Shown here in pieces: positions 22,761 through 35,029 of a stretch of 64,000 bases of DNA (the first letter of the stretch is position 1; each line of letters opens with the position of its first letter). The DNA is taken from contig CM057836.1 of the NCBI GenBank assembly GCA_030068075.1, positions 66,253,788 to 66,317,787 on the forward strand, given 5' to 3'. The notes under the pieces were generated by a model. The model saw only the letters and a list, made by a program, of their open reading frames with translations, had not been told where the DNA came from and ran no database searches. The translations under genes were made by a program, and so were the position numbers. Origin of the DNA: Paguma larvata (taxonomy: Eukaryota > Chordata > Mammalia > Carnivora > Viverridae).

Positions 22761-25239
22761 GACAGAGAAGTTCATGGAATATGGGAACAGGGCATTATGG
22801 ATAGTTACGTAGTGGTTACTGAAATCACCACAAAATTATGGCAGCAGGGGTGCTGGAGAACATTACAGTGAACCAAATGTCAAATTGCACATGGAACAGA
22901 GGACATAATCTAGGGGTTTTGTAGATGACTGCAACAATATTTGCATGAACATAAACCCTTAACCACCTGAGAGATGGGTGCTTTTGTCTAAGATCTCTTC
23001 ACTGAGTGGAAGGGGAGGGTTTGCATTGGTCCAATGGGATTATCCTTTATCTGGAGCTTCAGGGACTTTGAAAACCAGTGTATACAAAACTGATAGTTGA
23101 GCAGGATGAGCTGAATCGATCAACTGGAAAAATGGGTATGTTTGGTTCATTAAAATGAGGTAGTGCTGGGCAAGGTGTGAGGTATAGAGCCAAGAGATTG
23201 GAGGACCTGAATGAGGGGAGCAGAGGAGAGTGTAGGAGTCAGGTAACTAGAAGGCTGCTTGGAGATAGAAAGGTTAGAGCATAGATACAGGAAGTTGCTG
23301 TTACATTTGGGCTTAGGCAGGATCCCTAAAGGGAATGTGGCAGAGGTTGTCCAGCCATATTTACTTAAAGGGCCAAGATCAGAGTAGACAACATCCAAGT
23401 GCCAAAAATAGTGTCTCTCCTCTATAATAACCTTTTTATTTAAATTATGAACACCCCAACCACTCCAGAGCCCCATCTCTCCATTCCAACCATTGCTTAT
23501 CAAAGCTCGTGTTTTTATCATTCCAGCAGCCTCTTTGATTTGGGCATATTGGAACAAGAAAGTTGAAAAGCATTTTTCTTGGATTAAGACTGTTAAATCA
23601 GCTTTAGTTAAAAGGACTGAGAGTTTCTATTTGAGATTGCCCCATTTGAGGGCTTTGGGAAAAGCAAGGTAGCATCTGCTTCCTACTTCAGGGTGGATCA
23701 ATGTTAATTAATGTAAGTAGGGAAGGCTGGGATGTAGAGAGGTCCTGTTTACCCCACTGATGCTCTTGGGGCCCCAGAGGCTGCTGTCATTTGCACTGAC
23801 ATTTAAAATTCTCTCTGCTCTTTCCATTCTGTGGTCTGCTTTCCTCATTGAGTCTCTTTATGTTCACAGGCAGTATAAGATTTTTCTCTTGTCTCAAAAA
23901 GCTGCTCAAAATGCAGAACCTGGCTTCTCTCCTCTTTTTACTTCCTGCTGCTGTTCTTAAAAATAATGCTATATATAGTCAATCCACAAAACATAAGAAT
24001 AGGTAGAACCTTTCACATTCTACTTTATAAATTTAAGATCGCAATCTCTTCATTTTCACAAATGCCAAAGATGAGGGTCTCTGCTTTCATTTCGTTCCTG
24101 TCAAAAGGACTAAATTTAGTTGGTTGACTTACTTTTTATCATCCAAACATTAATTTTGCAAGGCAAAGAAACTTTTCCAGATGGACTTTAAAAAGATAAT
24201 ATATCTGATCCCTAAAGCCCAAATCAGAGATAATACATTGGGGACTTTTTCTGGGAGTTTTTTTTTTTAACATTCCCATGTATAATTCAGTACATTTCCT
24301 CTCCATACGCAGAAATGAGGTGTGTGAGTCTGCATTCATTTTTATTTGTTATTAAAGTAAAGCAGGTGTATATCTAGAATGTTCTACCACAATGTTCAAA
24401 TTATAAATGGATCCTGAGAACTTTGACTCTCAATCTTGACATGAAAATATTAATCTATTTTCCTTAATTTTTGCTGCTTGTTTTTGAGAAGAATGAGTTG
24501 ATGGGACATAAAAACTCCTAAAGGTTGTATATGTGGGGATAGTAAAATAATTCTGAGTTGGTGCATTATCAAGTAATAGTATCATTATCTTGTCACGGCC
24601 CTAAAGTTACTGCCTTTCATCTGTTTAGTTCTCTAGGGAGTTTCTCAGCTACTGTTCCAAACCTTCCTCACAAATACCCAGCTTTCATTCACCCATCATC
24701 CCTTAAGTAACTTGTTTCCTCTTACTCAGGGATATTTTAAAACCATCTTAGAAACCATTTGACTGCCTCAGTTTCCTCTTACATTAAACTACTTTCACCT
24801 TTCAAGTTAAACCATACTGTTATCATGTGGCCATGGTTTTGAAACTTTTCTAACCGACTGCTGCCCAAGCTGTTTTTAGGGCTCCTGAATTGCACTTCAG
24901 TTGAGATTCTTATAGAAGAATGTCTGTAATAAAACTTGTTTCATCTTAGCTCTATATTTATGTTCAACTTATTTTACATTTTTGAATTTTTAACTTTGAT
25001 TCACTTTAAGATATATTTTGAAGGAGTCATGGATGCTATATTTGCTGATGTCTAGTATGCTTGGGAGTGTGTATTATGTTGCACATTAGATTTAAAACCA
25101 GAGTTTCACAAGTTCTTTTATAATCTATAAATCAGGTAGAACATTGGAGGTATATAAAAGGAAAGAAGGCAGGGTGAAATCTTAGAAGTATTAACTGAAA
25201 ATTTAGTTCATAGTCATCCTAGAAGCAAAATACAGATTC
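22761..25239. other. unassigned sequence
   Basis: About 2.5 kb. Purine-rich text around 23130-23290 is vaguely reminiscent of antisense L2, but I cannot support it. The 135-codon antisense frame at 23150-23557 has no domain I recognise. Confidence 0.4.
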
Positions 25240-25445
25240 ATTTGTGAATTAATTTAACAAATGTTTATTGAATACCTAATGTGTGCCAAGCATTATTTTA
25301 GGTACTGGGGACAGAGCAGTGAATAAAAGGGGTGAAAAATATTTGTCTTCAATGAACTCACTTATTTATTTATTAATAAATAAAATGCCGAGTGATAAGA
25401 GTTAAGGAGAAAAGTTCAGGGGGAAAGAGGATAGAAATATTGGTT
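25240..25445 (-). repeat. L2 LINE 3'-end relic, antisense
   Basis: The stretch 'aacaaatgtttattgaatac', 'ctaatgtgtgccaagcatta' and 'gtactggggacagagcagtg' is the complement of the well-known L2 3' end. It is followed by a degraded downstream part and a TTTA/ATAA patch. Confidence 0.8.
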
Positions 25446-26424
25446 TAGAAACTGAAAATATGATGGGCTAGAGTAGTGTTCATGGAAGAGATGATTCTTT
25501 TTTTATTATTAAAAATTTTTTAGTTTAGTTTGAGATATTTCAGCAAGGACCTGTTTCAAGCACAATGCATCCTGGAAGCTCTTGTACTTAAGGCAAAACA
25601 TCCCCTAAACTTTGTAATTTTTGCATTTGAATTTTTAGTCTTTTGTACACCTAATTTCATGGTCCCATAGACATTGAGGTTGGGATTTGTAACATTTTGG
25701 TTTGGTGAGCAGGTTAATTGTGTATGAAGTAAGCCTTTACTAATGCACCAAGTTGCTTCCTCTCTCTTCCATGCACAGTGCATTACAGAGATGGTTTCTA
25801 CAATGTGTAGTCATAGAGGATATTTTCAGAGACTGCTTTCTGCCAGGCCTACTGAAAAATTGTCAGGATTTTGTGAGATCACAATCATAGGTCATTAGAA
25901 GAGCATTTATGCTGTGATTCATGGAAGGCTGTTTATCCTGTTTGAGTGAAGACTTTGTGTTATGTGTATGTGTGTGTGCGCGTGTGCATGCATGCACCTG
26001 AATAGTGCCTACTTACTTGTTTCTCATTGTTTCTAGAACTGTCTAATCATCCATTACTATCCTGTGACTTTAATTTTTAGACACAAAAAAAGAATACTTA
26101 AAAGTATAAATACCCTTAAAGTAATCAAGATTTTAGAGGCTGACTTTGATTTATTAACTTCTGAGATATTTTTTACATGGCCAACCCTAGGGAAAGGACG
26201 TTTTTAATATGACATCATCTTAAATATGCAAAATGTGTCTTTTCTAGTTACCTGGGATGAAATCAGGTGGCAGATATTTCTAGCAGTAGTGTTCTTCAAA
26301 AGACTCAGCTAGCACAGTGCTACATATCTAGAAAATGTTCAATACATAGGTGAAGCTTAGTTGACGATGCATATTGTCAATTTCTTTTCATTCATTTTTA
26401 AGATTCAGCTGTGCAAGTATGCAT
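25446..26424. other. unassigned sequence with a TG repeat
   Basis: No gene was recognised. An impure (TG)n/(CG)(TG) microsatellite lies at about 25957-25996. Confidence 0.5.
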
Positions 26425-26700
26425 TCCAGTAGAACATAATAAAAACTTATTGTGGGTCCCTTATGCATTAGTTTCTGAGGTATACAGTGCTAAACAAGAG
26501 ATAGTTGTTGTAAGAACAAGAGAGATTCAGATATCATAAAATGATAAACTTCTAAGGCCATTAGATAAATTACATAGGCTGTATTAAGCATCCTGATGAC
26601 ATGGCCCAATGCCTGGTGCTAGAGATACAAAGAAAATTGATACAGTACTTTTGCCTCCAGGGAATTTAACAGAGCAATTAGAGCCATGATCTACACATAC
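26425..26700 (-). repeat. L2 LINE relic(s), antisense
   Basis: There are two blocks of the antisense L2 3' type. One is 'ggtatacagtgctaaacaag' at about 26480. The other is 'ccaatgcctggtgctagaga' with 'cctccagggaatttaacag' at about 26608-26671. They may be one disrupted copy or two. Confidence 0.5.
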
Positions 26701-27649
26701 ACCTAGGTAACCAGCAAGTTAGGGCCCTGTACACTGACAGATGAGTACTCCCCATCTTGTTTCTTCCTCTGTGTTACAGACAAATAGATGTCTCCCTCAT
26801 ACACTCCATGGAGCTTCTTAATTATTCCAGAGACTTAGATTTCCACACTTAGAGTTCTTCCCTGCTTTCCTGTTTTGATTCACCTTTCATTTTTAAACTT
26901 GTTTCTCACATTCTCTCATAGTTTCAGAGGGAGAATATGTAGTCCCTCTATTCTCAGACTTTTTTCTGCTTGGAAGAATAATCATTCATAGAGGATGGAC
27001 TTTTTCAGGTATATTATCTCCACTGAACCATTTAAATTCCTTTGGCACTCAATTTTTGATCATTTCAGATCGCATCTGCAGCAGACCCCATTATTGCCAC
27101 AAACTCTTTAAGCAACTCAGTGACCTTCATCACACTATAGGCAAAGACCCATAGAGGTAATTTTAGCAGAAGTGAATCCCTCATATTTTATTTGATAAAA
27201 GGATAAAATCACTCTATTCAACCTCAGTGACCCTATTTGGACTTTTTATTTAACAAAATCCTGGATTAGCTTAGATTGTCAGTGACCATCCTTACGTAAG
27301 ATAATATATAATTGCAGGACAATGTTAATGTCTTGAATTTGGTTTTAGAGGGGAAAGAGATACAATAAGCTAGAATAAGTAAGAGAAGAAAGGAGGGAAA
27401 GTAAGTTTTAGAGTAGATTGTATTTTTAGTTTCTTTATTGCAGATGCTAAATTCAGATTTCTAAATGTGAAAACAGTATGTCAGACTGCTTTGTCATGGT
27501 GCAGAGCCCATCATTTATTCTGTAGATGACTGAACAGGGGAATGGTCTCAGATTTTATGACTAAACCAGAAACACATTTCTTTTCTTGAAGATGAGTGAA
27601 TAACATATACTCCATTAAGCTCTCTGATCAAACATTTTTTTTCTATGAA
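26701..27649. other. unassigned sequence
   Basis: No gene, RNA or clear repeat was recognised. Confidence 0.45.
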
Positions 27650-28230
27650 AAAGAGTATAATCTTGTAAAAGGACCGGTTGTTCTGGTTTTTGTTTGTGTA
27701 CAGAGATATATTTCATTCTTTCTTGTCTGCACAATTGGAATTGCCTTTTAAGTAGGTTAGCCACCTCCAATTTCTTCCTGTTCCACTACGTTTTGCATTG
27801 TAGTATTGGATTAATCTTTGGGAAACTCATCCTTTTAATACTCAAAATGCTGAATGGCCCCATGTTGTTTGTATCATAATGTTCAAATACTTTATCCTGT
27901 TATTCTAAAATATTTTTAAAATATTACTTAGGAGCAGTGGATGTATTAGTTCTGTTTCAAACAGATGAAAGTATTTCCATTTGCACGTCCTATACAAACT
28001 ATTTCTAATCTCTTTCTTTAATTGCACTTTCCATTTTCTTAAAATATACCTCCTCTGACCTCCTTACACCTAAAACCTTTTTATACCTTAAGACTGAAAG
28101 GTCATTATCTTATAAAGTCTTCCCAGGATCTACTTTTGCTTAAACTCCCAATGTACTTTGCACATTATGATGGTATAGCATTTTCTATCCTAATATATAT
28201 GTCTGTGTGTATGTTATGTGTATGCATATA
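27650..28230 (+). repeat. L2 LINE relic, sense
   Basis: The stretch near 27835-27900 ('actcaaaatgctgaatggcc', 'atgttcaaatactttatcct') fits the L2 ORF2 C-terminal region, where 'ctcaaaa..cttcaatggctcc' precedes 'aggataaa'. The 28075-28230 part ('cccaatgtactttgcacatt', 'atatatatgtctgtgtg') fits the 3' region. No open frame remains. Confidence 0.55.
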
Positions 28231-28255
28231 CATGTAAACACACACACATACAGTT
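28193..28255. repeat. TG/TA/CA simple-repeat patch
   Basis: Alternating purine-pyrimidine text (TATATATG, GTGTGTATG, CACACACATA) forms a compound microsatellite at the L2 3' end. Confidence 0.85.
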
Positions 28256-28640
28256 TCTACAACCTAATTTAATAAAGGAAATAATGGTGAGTCTTCATTG
28301 TACCACTACTTTTAGTACTTTTTTTTCATGTAGTAGATATCTAATAATCATTCCTAATTTAGGATTTGGTATGAGGCTTATCTGCATTGATCTGTGGCGT
28401 TAAAAAAAATCAGAAGTTAAGGAATCCTCAACATAAATGACTTACTATGGAGACTAACTATAGTGATTTTCATGTGTTTCATGATGAGACTACAGAAGAT
28501 GGTATGTGGTAGCTATTGGTCCATCTATATCAGCAAGAATTTCAGGTGAGAAGCAGAAAGACCATAAAAATAGCTTTGCCAGTCAACAGCAATCTTGTAA
28601 AACTTATTAAAATATAATACAAATAAAATATGTGGTTTAA
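28256..28640. other. unassigned sequence
   Basis: Nothing recognised. Confidence 0.5.
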
Positions 28641-28652
28641 ATCCAAAAGAAG

Positions 28653-28873
28653 ATGGGGTACCTGGGTGGCTCATTTGGTTAAGTGTCCACCTTGGCCTCA
28701 GGTCACGATCTCGCGGTTCATGGATTCCAGCCCCATGTTGAGCTCTCAGCTGATAGCCTGCTTTGGATTCTGTGTCTCCCTCTTTCTCTCTGCCCCTCCC
28801 CAACTCATGCTCTGTCTGTCTGTCTCTCTCTCTCAAAAATAAATAAACATTAAAAAAATTAAAAAATGAATAC
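28653..28873 (+). mobile_element. felid tRNA-derived SINE (SINEC/CAN type)
   Basis: A sense copy: head 'ggtacctgggtggctcattt', 'gatctcgcggttcatggatt' still keeping CpGs, 'ctgctttggattctgtgtct', a TCTC-rich region, and the tail 'caaaaataaataaacatt'. Flanking near-repeats atccaaaagaag (28641-28652) and atccaaaggagg (28874-28885) match at 10 of 12 bases and are the likely target duplication. The opposite-strand 143-codon frame here is a SINE by-product. Confidence 0.95.
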
Positions 28874-28968
28874 ATCCAAAGGAGGAAAAGAGTAAAAATA
28901 TGTGATAGAGTATAATATGTGGTCCTAATACTATTAAGGAGGGACAGTGGGGCCATAAACTAAAGGCC

Positions 28969-28999
28969 ATATATATATATATATGTATATATATATACA
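28969..28999. repeat. (AT)n microsatellite
   Basis: Alternating AT with one G interruption. Confidence 0.95.
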
Positions 29000-29089
29000 C
29001 AGCTCTGACTTAATTCAGGGAGGTGGTGCTCATTTTTCATGGAATTCAACTGTATTCACTGTTCAAGAATTGGGTTCTTGAACATATTT

Positions 29090-29720
29090 GGTTACCCTGA
29101 AGAAGAAAGACAAAGGTGAGACAGAGTGAATGTTAAAAAGCATATTCAAGAAAATTTACTCAAATGAAGATTTGAATCTATATATTACAAAGGCCATTTT
29201 GTACCTGCAAAAATGGACCCAGGAGGATCATCTCCAAGACAGCAAAAAAAGGAGACAGAACCACTAACAAAAGAAAATAAGTAGGTTGACATAAAATTTC
29301 TGAACAAATATTCGAAGCAATAGGTAAAGAAAGGAATAATATCTTTAAGATACTCAAGAAAGGAGGCAAAGGATGTTATTCCATTCAAGTTGTCCTTCAA
29401 GTCCGAAGGCTGTAGGAAAAGTATGAAACATGCAAGAACTCAGGGGATGTTGTCCCCAGAAGCTCTTCCTAAGGAAACTACTAGAAGATGAACTTTATAA
29501 AAAAATGTAGGGAAGAATTTGACAAAGAGATTGGTGGTGAGTATTTCATATATCTAACTATAGACTGAAGATCTCAAAGTTGTGGACAAGGGCTGAAGTT
29601 CGTTAGTGTTAAATGCAATACTAAAGTTAGAGTGCCACAACTAAAACACAGGGAAAGGTGGGAAGGAGGAAGATTAAATGATAACATTGTATATTATTTA
29701 AAGCTGACCAAGAAATAACA
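29090..29720 (+). mobile_element. possible old L1/HAL1 ORF1-region relic, sense
   Basis: The order of 'caggaggatcatctccaaga', 'ggatgttattccattcaag', 'gcaagaactcaggggatgt' and 'cttcctaaggaaactactag' resembles the L1/HAL1 ORF1 end ('..ctcaagaataaaggtga..', 'ctcagaaagtttgt', 'cttcctgaaagaactact'). It has many stops. The assignment is tentative. Confidence 0.42.
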
Positions 29721-30639
29721 GAAGCTAAGCATAGTTAAGAGGACAAAGATGAAGCACTATGAAAAATGAGCATTGACTAAAGGGCATGGAGGAGGAAAAA
29801 AAAAGAGTGAAAAAGCTATCATAGTAGTAAAACATCAGAGTGGTCAAACTTTCTTCTTTTGAAGGAAAAGGGGGGTTGCATGCATTACCAAAAATGCTAA
29901 TAAAAAAGCAATCAAAAGAAAAAAATTTAAACTGCCTTGATGCTAAAAGAACACAAAACAAAACTGAGTGGCATATAGTCTAAAGATAAAAGGAACAGCC
30001 AAGAAATCTTAAACACCATTTGGTAATGTTGTTACTAGTAGTAATATTGATATTGTTGTTTTGTGTTTTCTTATATATTGCAAAGTAATCCAAGAATTAA
30101 ACTGAGATTTTCAATGTACGAGAAAGAAGTATTGAGTCAAAGAAATTACATGAAAAATTCTAATGTTCAATTTGTTTTAGGAATATCATTCTTAGCTTTA
30201 GTTTCATTCATGACTATAGGACGTATTTCCTATTTGTGTCCAGTGAAAGGGTATGGGGGCAATGGTACTTTATCAGGAATTACCATGTTACTGTCCAAAT
30301 TTTCTAAAAAACATTCATCACAGAAAGGAATCAGGTTTCTTTGGAGAAATGGCAGATTGCAGGCTGGAGGCGAGGAAAATACAAAGTGAACTTTAGGATT
30401 CCATGTTGTGCTAGAGGGAAGGGAAATACAGACTAATAGGTTGGGTCACAGGGTCATGAGGGCAAGATTTAAGAAGTTCTTTTTGGCCAAATTTGGAACA
30501 TTTTGTTCATCTAAAAGAATATCGACTATGTTGATTGAAATGGATGGTGTACATAAGTATCCAAGAAGCCATAAAGATATAAAAGAAGAGAAAGCTTTAA
30601 AAAATGTGCTGAATTTGAATCAGTAGAGTGAATTAAGCT
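29721..30639. other. unassigned sequence with a 108-codon open frame
   Basis: The plus-strand frame at 30063-30389 (108 codons) and the next at 30408-30626 show no domain I recognise. The stretch at 30180-30420 has less homopolymer content than its flanks. No repeat family could be named. Confidence 0.4.
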
Positions 30640-31016
30640 GATTGCTCCCCGCCCCCCCTTGTGGGTGAGCAACATCTAATTAGTTGAAGACTTGCCCAGA
30701 AATTAGAAGGGCAAGGCTGGCCCTCCTGAGTGAGAGGGAACTCCTTCTGCCTAACTGCCCTGGATTGATCTGATCTCCTGCCTTCATACTTGAACTGAAA
30801 CAAGATACCTTCTTGGGTCTCCAGCCTGCTGGCTTTTGGACAGAACTTAAACCACAGGATTTCCCTATTCTCAGGCCTTCAGAGTTAAACTGCAACTATA
30901 CTAATGGCTCTCCTGGGCTTCCAACTTTCTGACTGCAGATCCTGGGACTTCTTAACCTCCATAATACATAGGCCAATTCCTCATAATAAATCTTATTCTC
31001 TCAGAAAAAAAAAAAA
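30640..31016 (+). mobile_element. LTR-like ancient repeat, family not assigned
   Basis: The text 'ttgtgggtgagcaacatcta', 'attagttgaagacttgcc', 'gggtctccagcctgctggc', 'gactgcagatcctgggactt' and 'aattcctcataataaatct' matches a common mammalian dispersed element. That element ends in '..ccataatcatgtgagccaattcc..', an AATAAA-like signal and a TC-rich end. A poly(A)-like run closes it. The family name is uncertain. Confidence 0.6.
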
Positions 31017-31230
31017 AGAGAGTTGCTACTATTGGAAGTGACTGTTAATTTCACTCCTTCTGGAAGTTTATAATGAAAGAAAAATTATTACACATTTACC
31101 CTGGCTTTTCAATGGGAACCATAGTTCTGGCATATGAAATAGCCCAATTCATGAGTAAAAGCTTTCTCTACAGAAGGATGTTAGCTAATACATACAGAAT
31201 GAATGATAGCATTTAAAATATACACAAATA

Positions 31231-31360
31231 AAACTGAGGGTGAGGGAGATGGGGGGGGGGAGAGGGGGTGATGGGCATTAAAAAAGGGCACATGTTGGGA
31301 TGAACACTGGGTGTTTTATGTAAACCAATTTGAAAATAAACTATTTTAAATTAAAAAAAT
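31231..31360 (+). mobile_element. 130-bp carnivore L1 3'UTR insertion with perfect 16-bp TSD
   Basis: The insert reads 'aaactgagggtgagggagat', a G-run, 'gggtgatgggcattaaaaaa', 'tgggatgaacactgggtgtt' and an A-rich tail. That is the last part of the carnivore L1 3'UTR. The direct repeat aaaatatacacaaata at 31215-31230 and 31361-31376 is an exact target duplication. This is therefore a complete, severely 5'-truncated insertion event. Confidence 0.93.
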
Positions 31361-31474
31361 AAAATATACACAAATAATAGTACATATTTATGTATATTTT
31401 CCTATATTTACATATATTTCTAGGGAAACGTATTATTTTAGAGGAAACTTTCCTTTTATTAAAAAAAAAATTGT

Positions 31475-31692
31475 GGGGCACCTGGGTGGCTCAGTCAGTT
31501 AAGTGTCTGACTTTGGCTTAGGTCATGATCTCATGGTTTGTAGGTTTGAGCCCCATGTTGGACTCTGTGCTGACAACTCAGAGCCTGTAGCCCGTTTTGT
31601 ATTCTGTGTCTCCCTCTCTCTCTCTGCCCTTCCCCCATTAGTACTCTGTCTCTCTCCATCCTTCAAAAATAAATAAATGTTAAAAAAAAAAC
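31475..31692 (+). mobile_element. felid tRNA-derived SINE (SINEC/CAN type)
   Basis: A sense copy: head 'ggggcacctgggtggctcag', B-box region 'ggtttgagccccatgttg', 'ctctgtgctgacaactcaga', 'tctgtgtctccctctctctc', and the tail 'caaaaataaataaatg' with poly(A). The flanks are A-rich, so the target duplication (A-run plus ttg) is only approximate. Confidence 0.94.
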
Positions 31693-31712
31693 TTTAAAAA
31701 AATTTGCAAAGA

Positions 31713-31960
31713 AGCATTTATTCATTCAACAGTCATTTGAGGACCTAATATGTATTCTGGAAAAATTGCAGAATGTTTAATATTTTTGTAATTTGTGAAG
31801 CCAGGTCATTTCAAATGATAGTTATGAATGCCATTAAACTATATATTTCAGAACTAGAAGGACCCAGATATGTCATTTGGTCACTCTCTTCTCCATGTCC
31901 CTTCTCATTTATAAACAGGAATACTTTTTGGCCTATCAATAAATGAGGAAATAAAAAGAA
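31713..31960. repeat. possible L2/L3-type relics
   Basis: 'tttattcattcaacagtcat' resembles the antisense L2 3' end. 'ttcagaactagaaggaccca' resembles the start of an old CR1/L3-like repeat. Both matches are short and uncertain. Confidence 0.35.
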
Positions 31961-34900
31961 ATTTGCAAATCTAACAAACTAAAAAATCATTGTAGCATAT
32001 GAAGGTTTGGCTTATACTTGAAAAACACTGGGCCCTTCTTCCACTTACTTGTTTCTAACCTTCAGAAAATTAAAACACACAGATGGCCAATCTGGATCAT
32101 TATAAATTTATTTTTCTTTCTTTGAGGAAATTGATATTTCCTCTAGATTGATACCAGACTTGAGCTGTGTGACTGAGGTGGTAGTTCAGGGACCAGGGCA
32201 TACCAGTGCCCTCTCCACTCAATAACCAGCAAACTAATTTGATGTTCTATTGACTTGAATCTGTCTGCTTTATATCTTAAACCTATGAGTGTGTGACCTC
32301 TTCTGCAGAGATCTGCAGCTTCTGGGCATTTTGTAAAGAGCTGAAATTGTCTGGAAAACTACTCTGTGTGCTTGGCAAAATAATGGAAAGACAGAGTATT
32401 TCCTCTCTGCTCCCTGTAGCAATTCCCCAATAACAAAATTGAAAATGTGTGTTTTAATTTTATAGCCATGTAGTTCTGGAGCACCATGTCAAAGTATTTG
32501 GATTTCTAACTAGTCCTACTTAGCTGTTACCTTTTATGATTCATTGTTTCTCTCAGCTGTAATTTCTTATAGATTCTGCTTCATAACACATAGCTCCATA
32601 TTTTCCCAAGTCCTTCTAATTTTTTTTATTGTTGTTGTTGAAACAAAGTGGAAACAAAAGATAATATTAGGCCAGAATCTCAATCTTGAAATTCCATTCA
32701 TTTCCTAATGTGTTTAGCAATCAGGCAGTTAGGAAACTGGCCTTCTCTTTTATCATCTCAGAAAATTTGAGAAATTTTCTTTGTGGTTAAATTGCATTTC
32801 TGAAAGCAGGAGAAGGCTTTTTGTAATTTATGCAGAAACTTTTGTTTTCCTCGAGCTTTTGTTTATAATTAGTCATTAAAGAAATAACTTAATTTTCTCC
32901 TCTTCCACTCCCATCTCCCCTCCTTCCTCCTTGCTCTCCCCTCTCCTCTCCAATTGTCCTTTAGAAACCTGGCAGGGCCAAGGTGAGCTATTTTAGCATT
33001 TGGGCAAGTATACCATTTAAAGAACAGCACATGTGTATATAAGGTTATGGAGCAGCTAATAGATTGTTCTCTGACTCTCACAGCAGCAGGCTTTGCTTGG
33101 AGACCTTGATCCCTTTCTGGATATATTTATTTCCCCAGGTCCTGGGTTTTTACAGACAGCAAGAAGTCTAAGACCGCTTAGAGAGGAGATAACCATTGTC
33201 CTGGGGTTTGCACTCAAATCACTCTCTTCTTACTAGGACCGTTTTTTTCTGATTCCCTGATGAGAGCCAGAGACCCTGGGGCTCACCTACATGGGCTGAC
33301 TTGCTCTGTTAGATGGCTTCTCTAACTGAACTTGTTCTCCAAACCCCTTCTGCTCACCCTGCCCTTGTGCTTTCTATAAGGGTTTGCAAAGACTCGATGT
33401 TGTTGTAGTCTGACACTGCGTCCTTTTTCTTCTCATATCCTCCAACATAGAATCTCGTACAGAGTGGGGACTTGGTAAATATCTGCAGACTGATACTGTT
33501 GACTGTAGCACAGGGAGTTGGTCATAGTGAGTGGAGTGCAAGATTGTTGAGAATTCGTAAGGAATCCTAGTGTAAGAAAACCAAGAAGGAGGGAGGGGTA
33601 CCTGGGTTATTTTCCTGTACACTTCCTCTCTTTTTCCTCTTCAGCGTGTATTGCTTAAGTGAGTATTGTTCAGCGTAGGACTGGAAATAGACCACGGTAG
33701 TACCGAATCATACTTGCCTTGGTTACCATGCTTTTCTGGTTTCTACCCTTCAATCCCCTTACCAGAATACTAGTGGAGGAGATAATCATTCTTCCTGTTT
33801 TAAAGATACAGTGAAATGTCTACATGACCCTGGGGTAGAGGGAGAAATATGGACCATGAGAATTTCAGAGCACAATGAAAGTGTATTAAACACTGAAATC
33901 TACACTTCTTTGATGGGACAGAATGGTTTGGGAAGATCACAAGGCAATAAACACAAGTCTGGCCTTCAGTGCACAGGACTGAAGGGTCAGGGAAGCAAGG
34001 AGAGAGGTAGGAAATATGCTGAAGGTTGAGATGCCTCGGTACTAGTGTTCCCAGGTTCCTACCTGGAGGCAGCTGCTCAATTCTGCCTGCCTATAGGAAG
34101 GCCACAGGGGAGAGTGATTCGAGACTTAAGTGATGAAGGCCTTAGAAATGAGCTTTTGTGCCTGTGCACACACCTGCCATCAGCACAGTGTTCCCTATAA
34201 AGACACATATGCGCTTCGCTGACTGCTCCGATGACGGACGTAGCTCTGCCCTTCTGTGACCACCAAGGATCCCTTCTCTGAGATTCCTTTAGGAACCAGG
34301 AAATGTCTTTTTTATACTTCCAACTTAAATGCATCGTGCAGATTCATGTGGCTGCTTTAAGATAGGGACTTGTTTTATTTTGCTCCTTTCTTTCCTGTAC
34401 CTTATCTCCAGTTAGCCTTAGACCAAGAAAATGAAAACCCCGGGGGCAGTTGGGAGCTTCTGCAGCCCAGACAGCAGGAGCTTGAAGAGCTCTCTCCTCT
34501 CTGTGTTTTTATGTCCTTTCAAAATGTCAGTTAGCACCTTTAAAATAAAGTCTGCCATCAAAGACACACTCTTCTCCTCCCTGTCTGGTGTGCCAAAGAT
34601 AGACATTACTCTGTCTGCTTCAGTTCTCAGCTTCCTGTCATGTTTGGCAAAAATTTAATTGCCTCTCCTTTCAGAACAACTTTTATTTGTTTTCTTAGCC
34701 TCAACATCTCCTCTACAGGAGAGTTTTTGCAGCAGGAAAATGTAGACAGCTTTTGTTTCTGCCTTTTCATGATTGGCTTCCCAATGTCTTTTAAAATGAA
34801 ATTCTGTGCCCAGAAAGGATGCCACGGGAGCCAGGCAGTGTTGGTTTATTCAAGGGTGACAGTTCCCATAGGGAGCCAAGTTTACTCAGCTTTAACTCCG

Positions 34901-35029
34901 GGCTGTGTCTCCACTGCAGAGAGCAGCAGCTCTCTGCTGCCTTAGGATACATGTCATGTGCTACCTTTGCAAAGTGAATTAAATAGTAATTATAATAACA
35001 ATAATACTCCTTCTCAGTTGGCTTTTCTT
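31961..35029. other. unassigned unique sequence
   Basis: About 3 kb without recognisable repeats, and the most GC-balanced large block of the window at about 33.0-34.9 kb. Short open frames (33811-34029, 34431-34658, 34640-34945) show no domain that I know. A possible antisense MIR core lies near 33785-33840. If a real exon of a flanking gene exists in this window, this block is one of the more plausible places, but I cannot support one. Confidence 0.4.
32893..32952. repeat. homopyrimidine-rich tract
   Basis: About 60 bases of almost only C and T on the plus strand, with only a few purine interruptions. It is a low-complexity tract that could adopt triplex structure. Confidence 0.85.

Noticed and set aside
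23150..23557. 135-codon antisense frame
   Set aside because: No domain, no splice context and no composition shift. It may overlap a very old L2 relic.
28525..28956. 143-codon antisense frame and a 70-codon sense frame
   Set aside because: Both mainly cover the SINE at 28653-28873. Similar peptides recur at other SINEs in the window.
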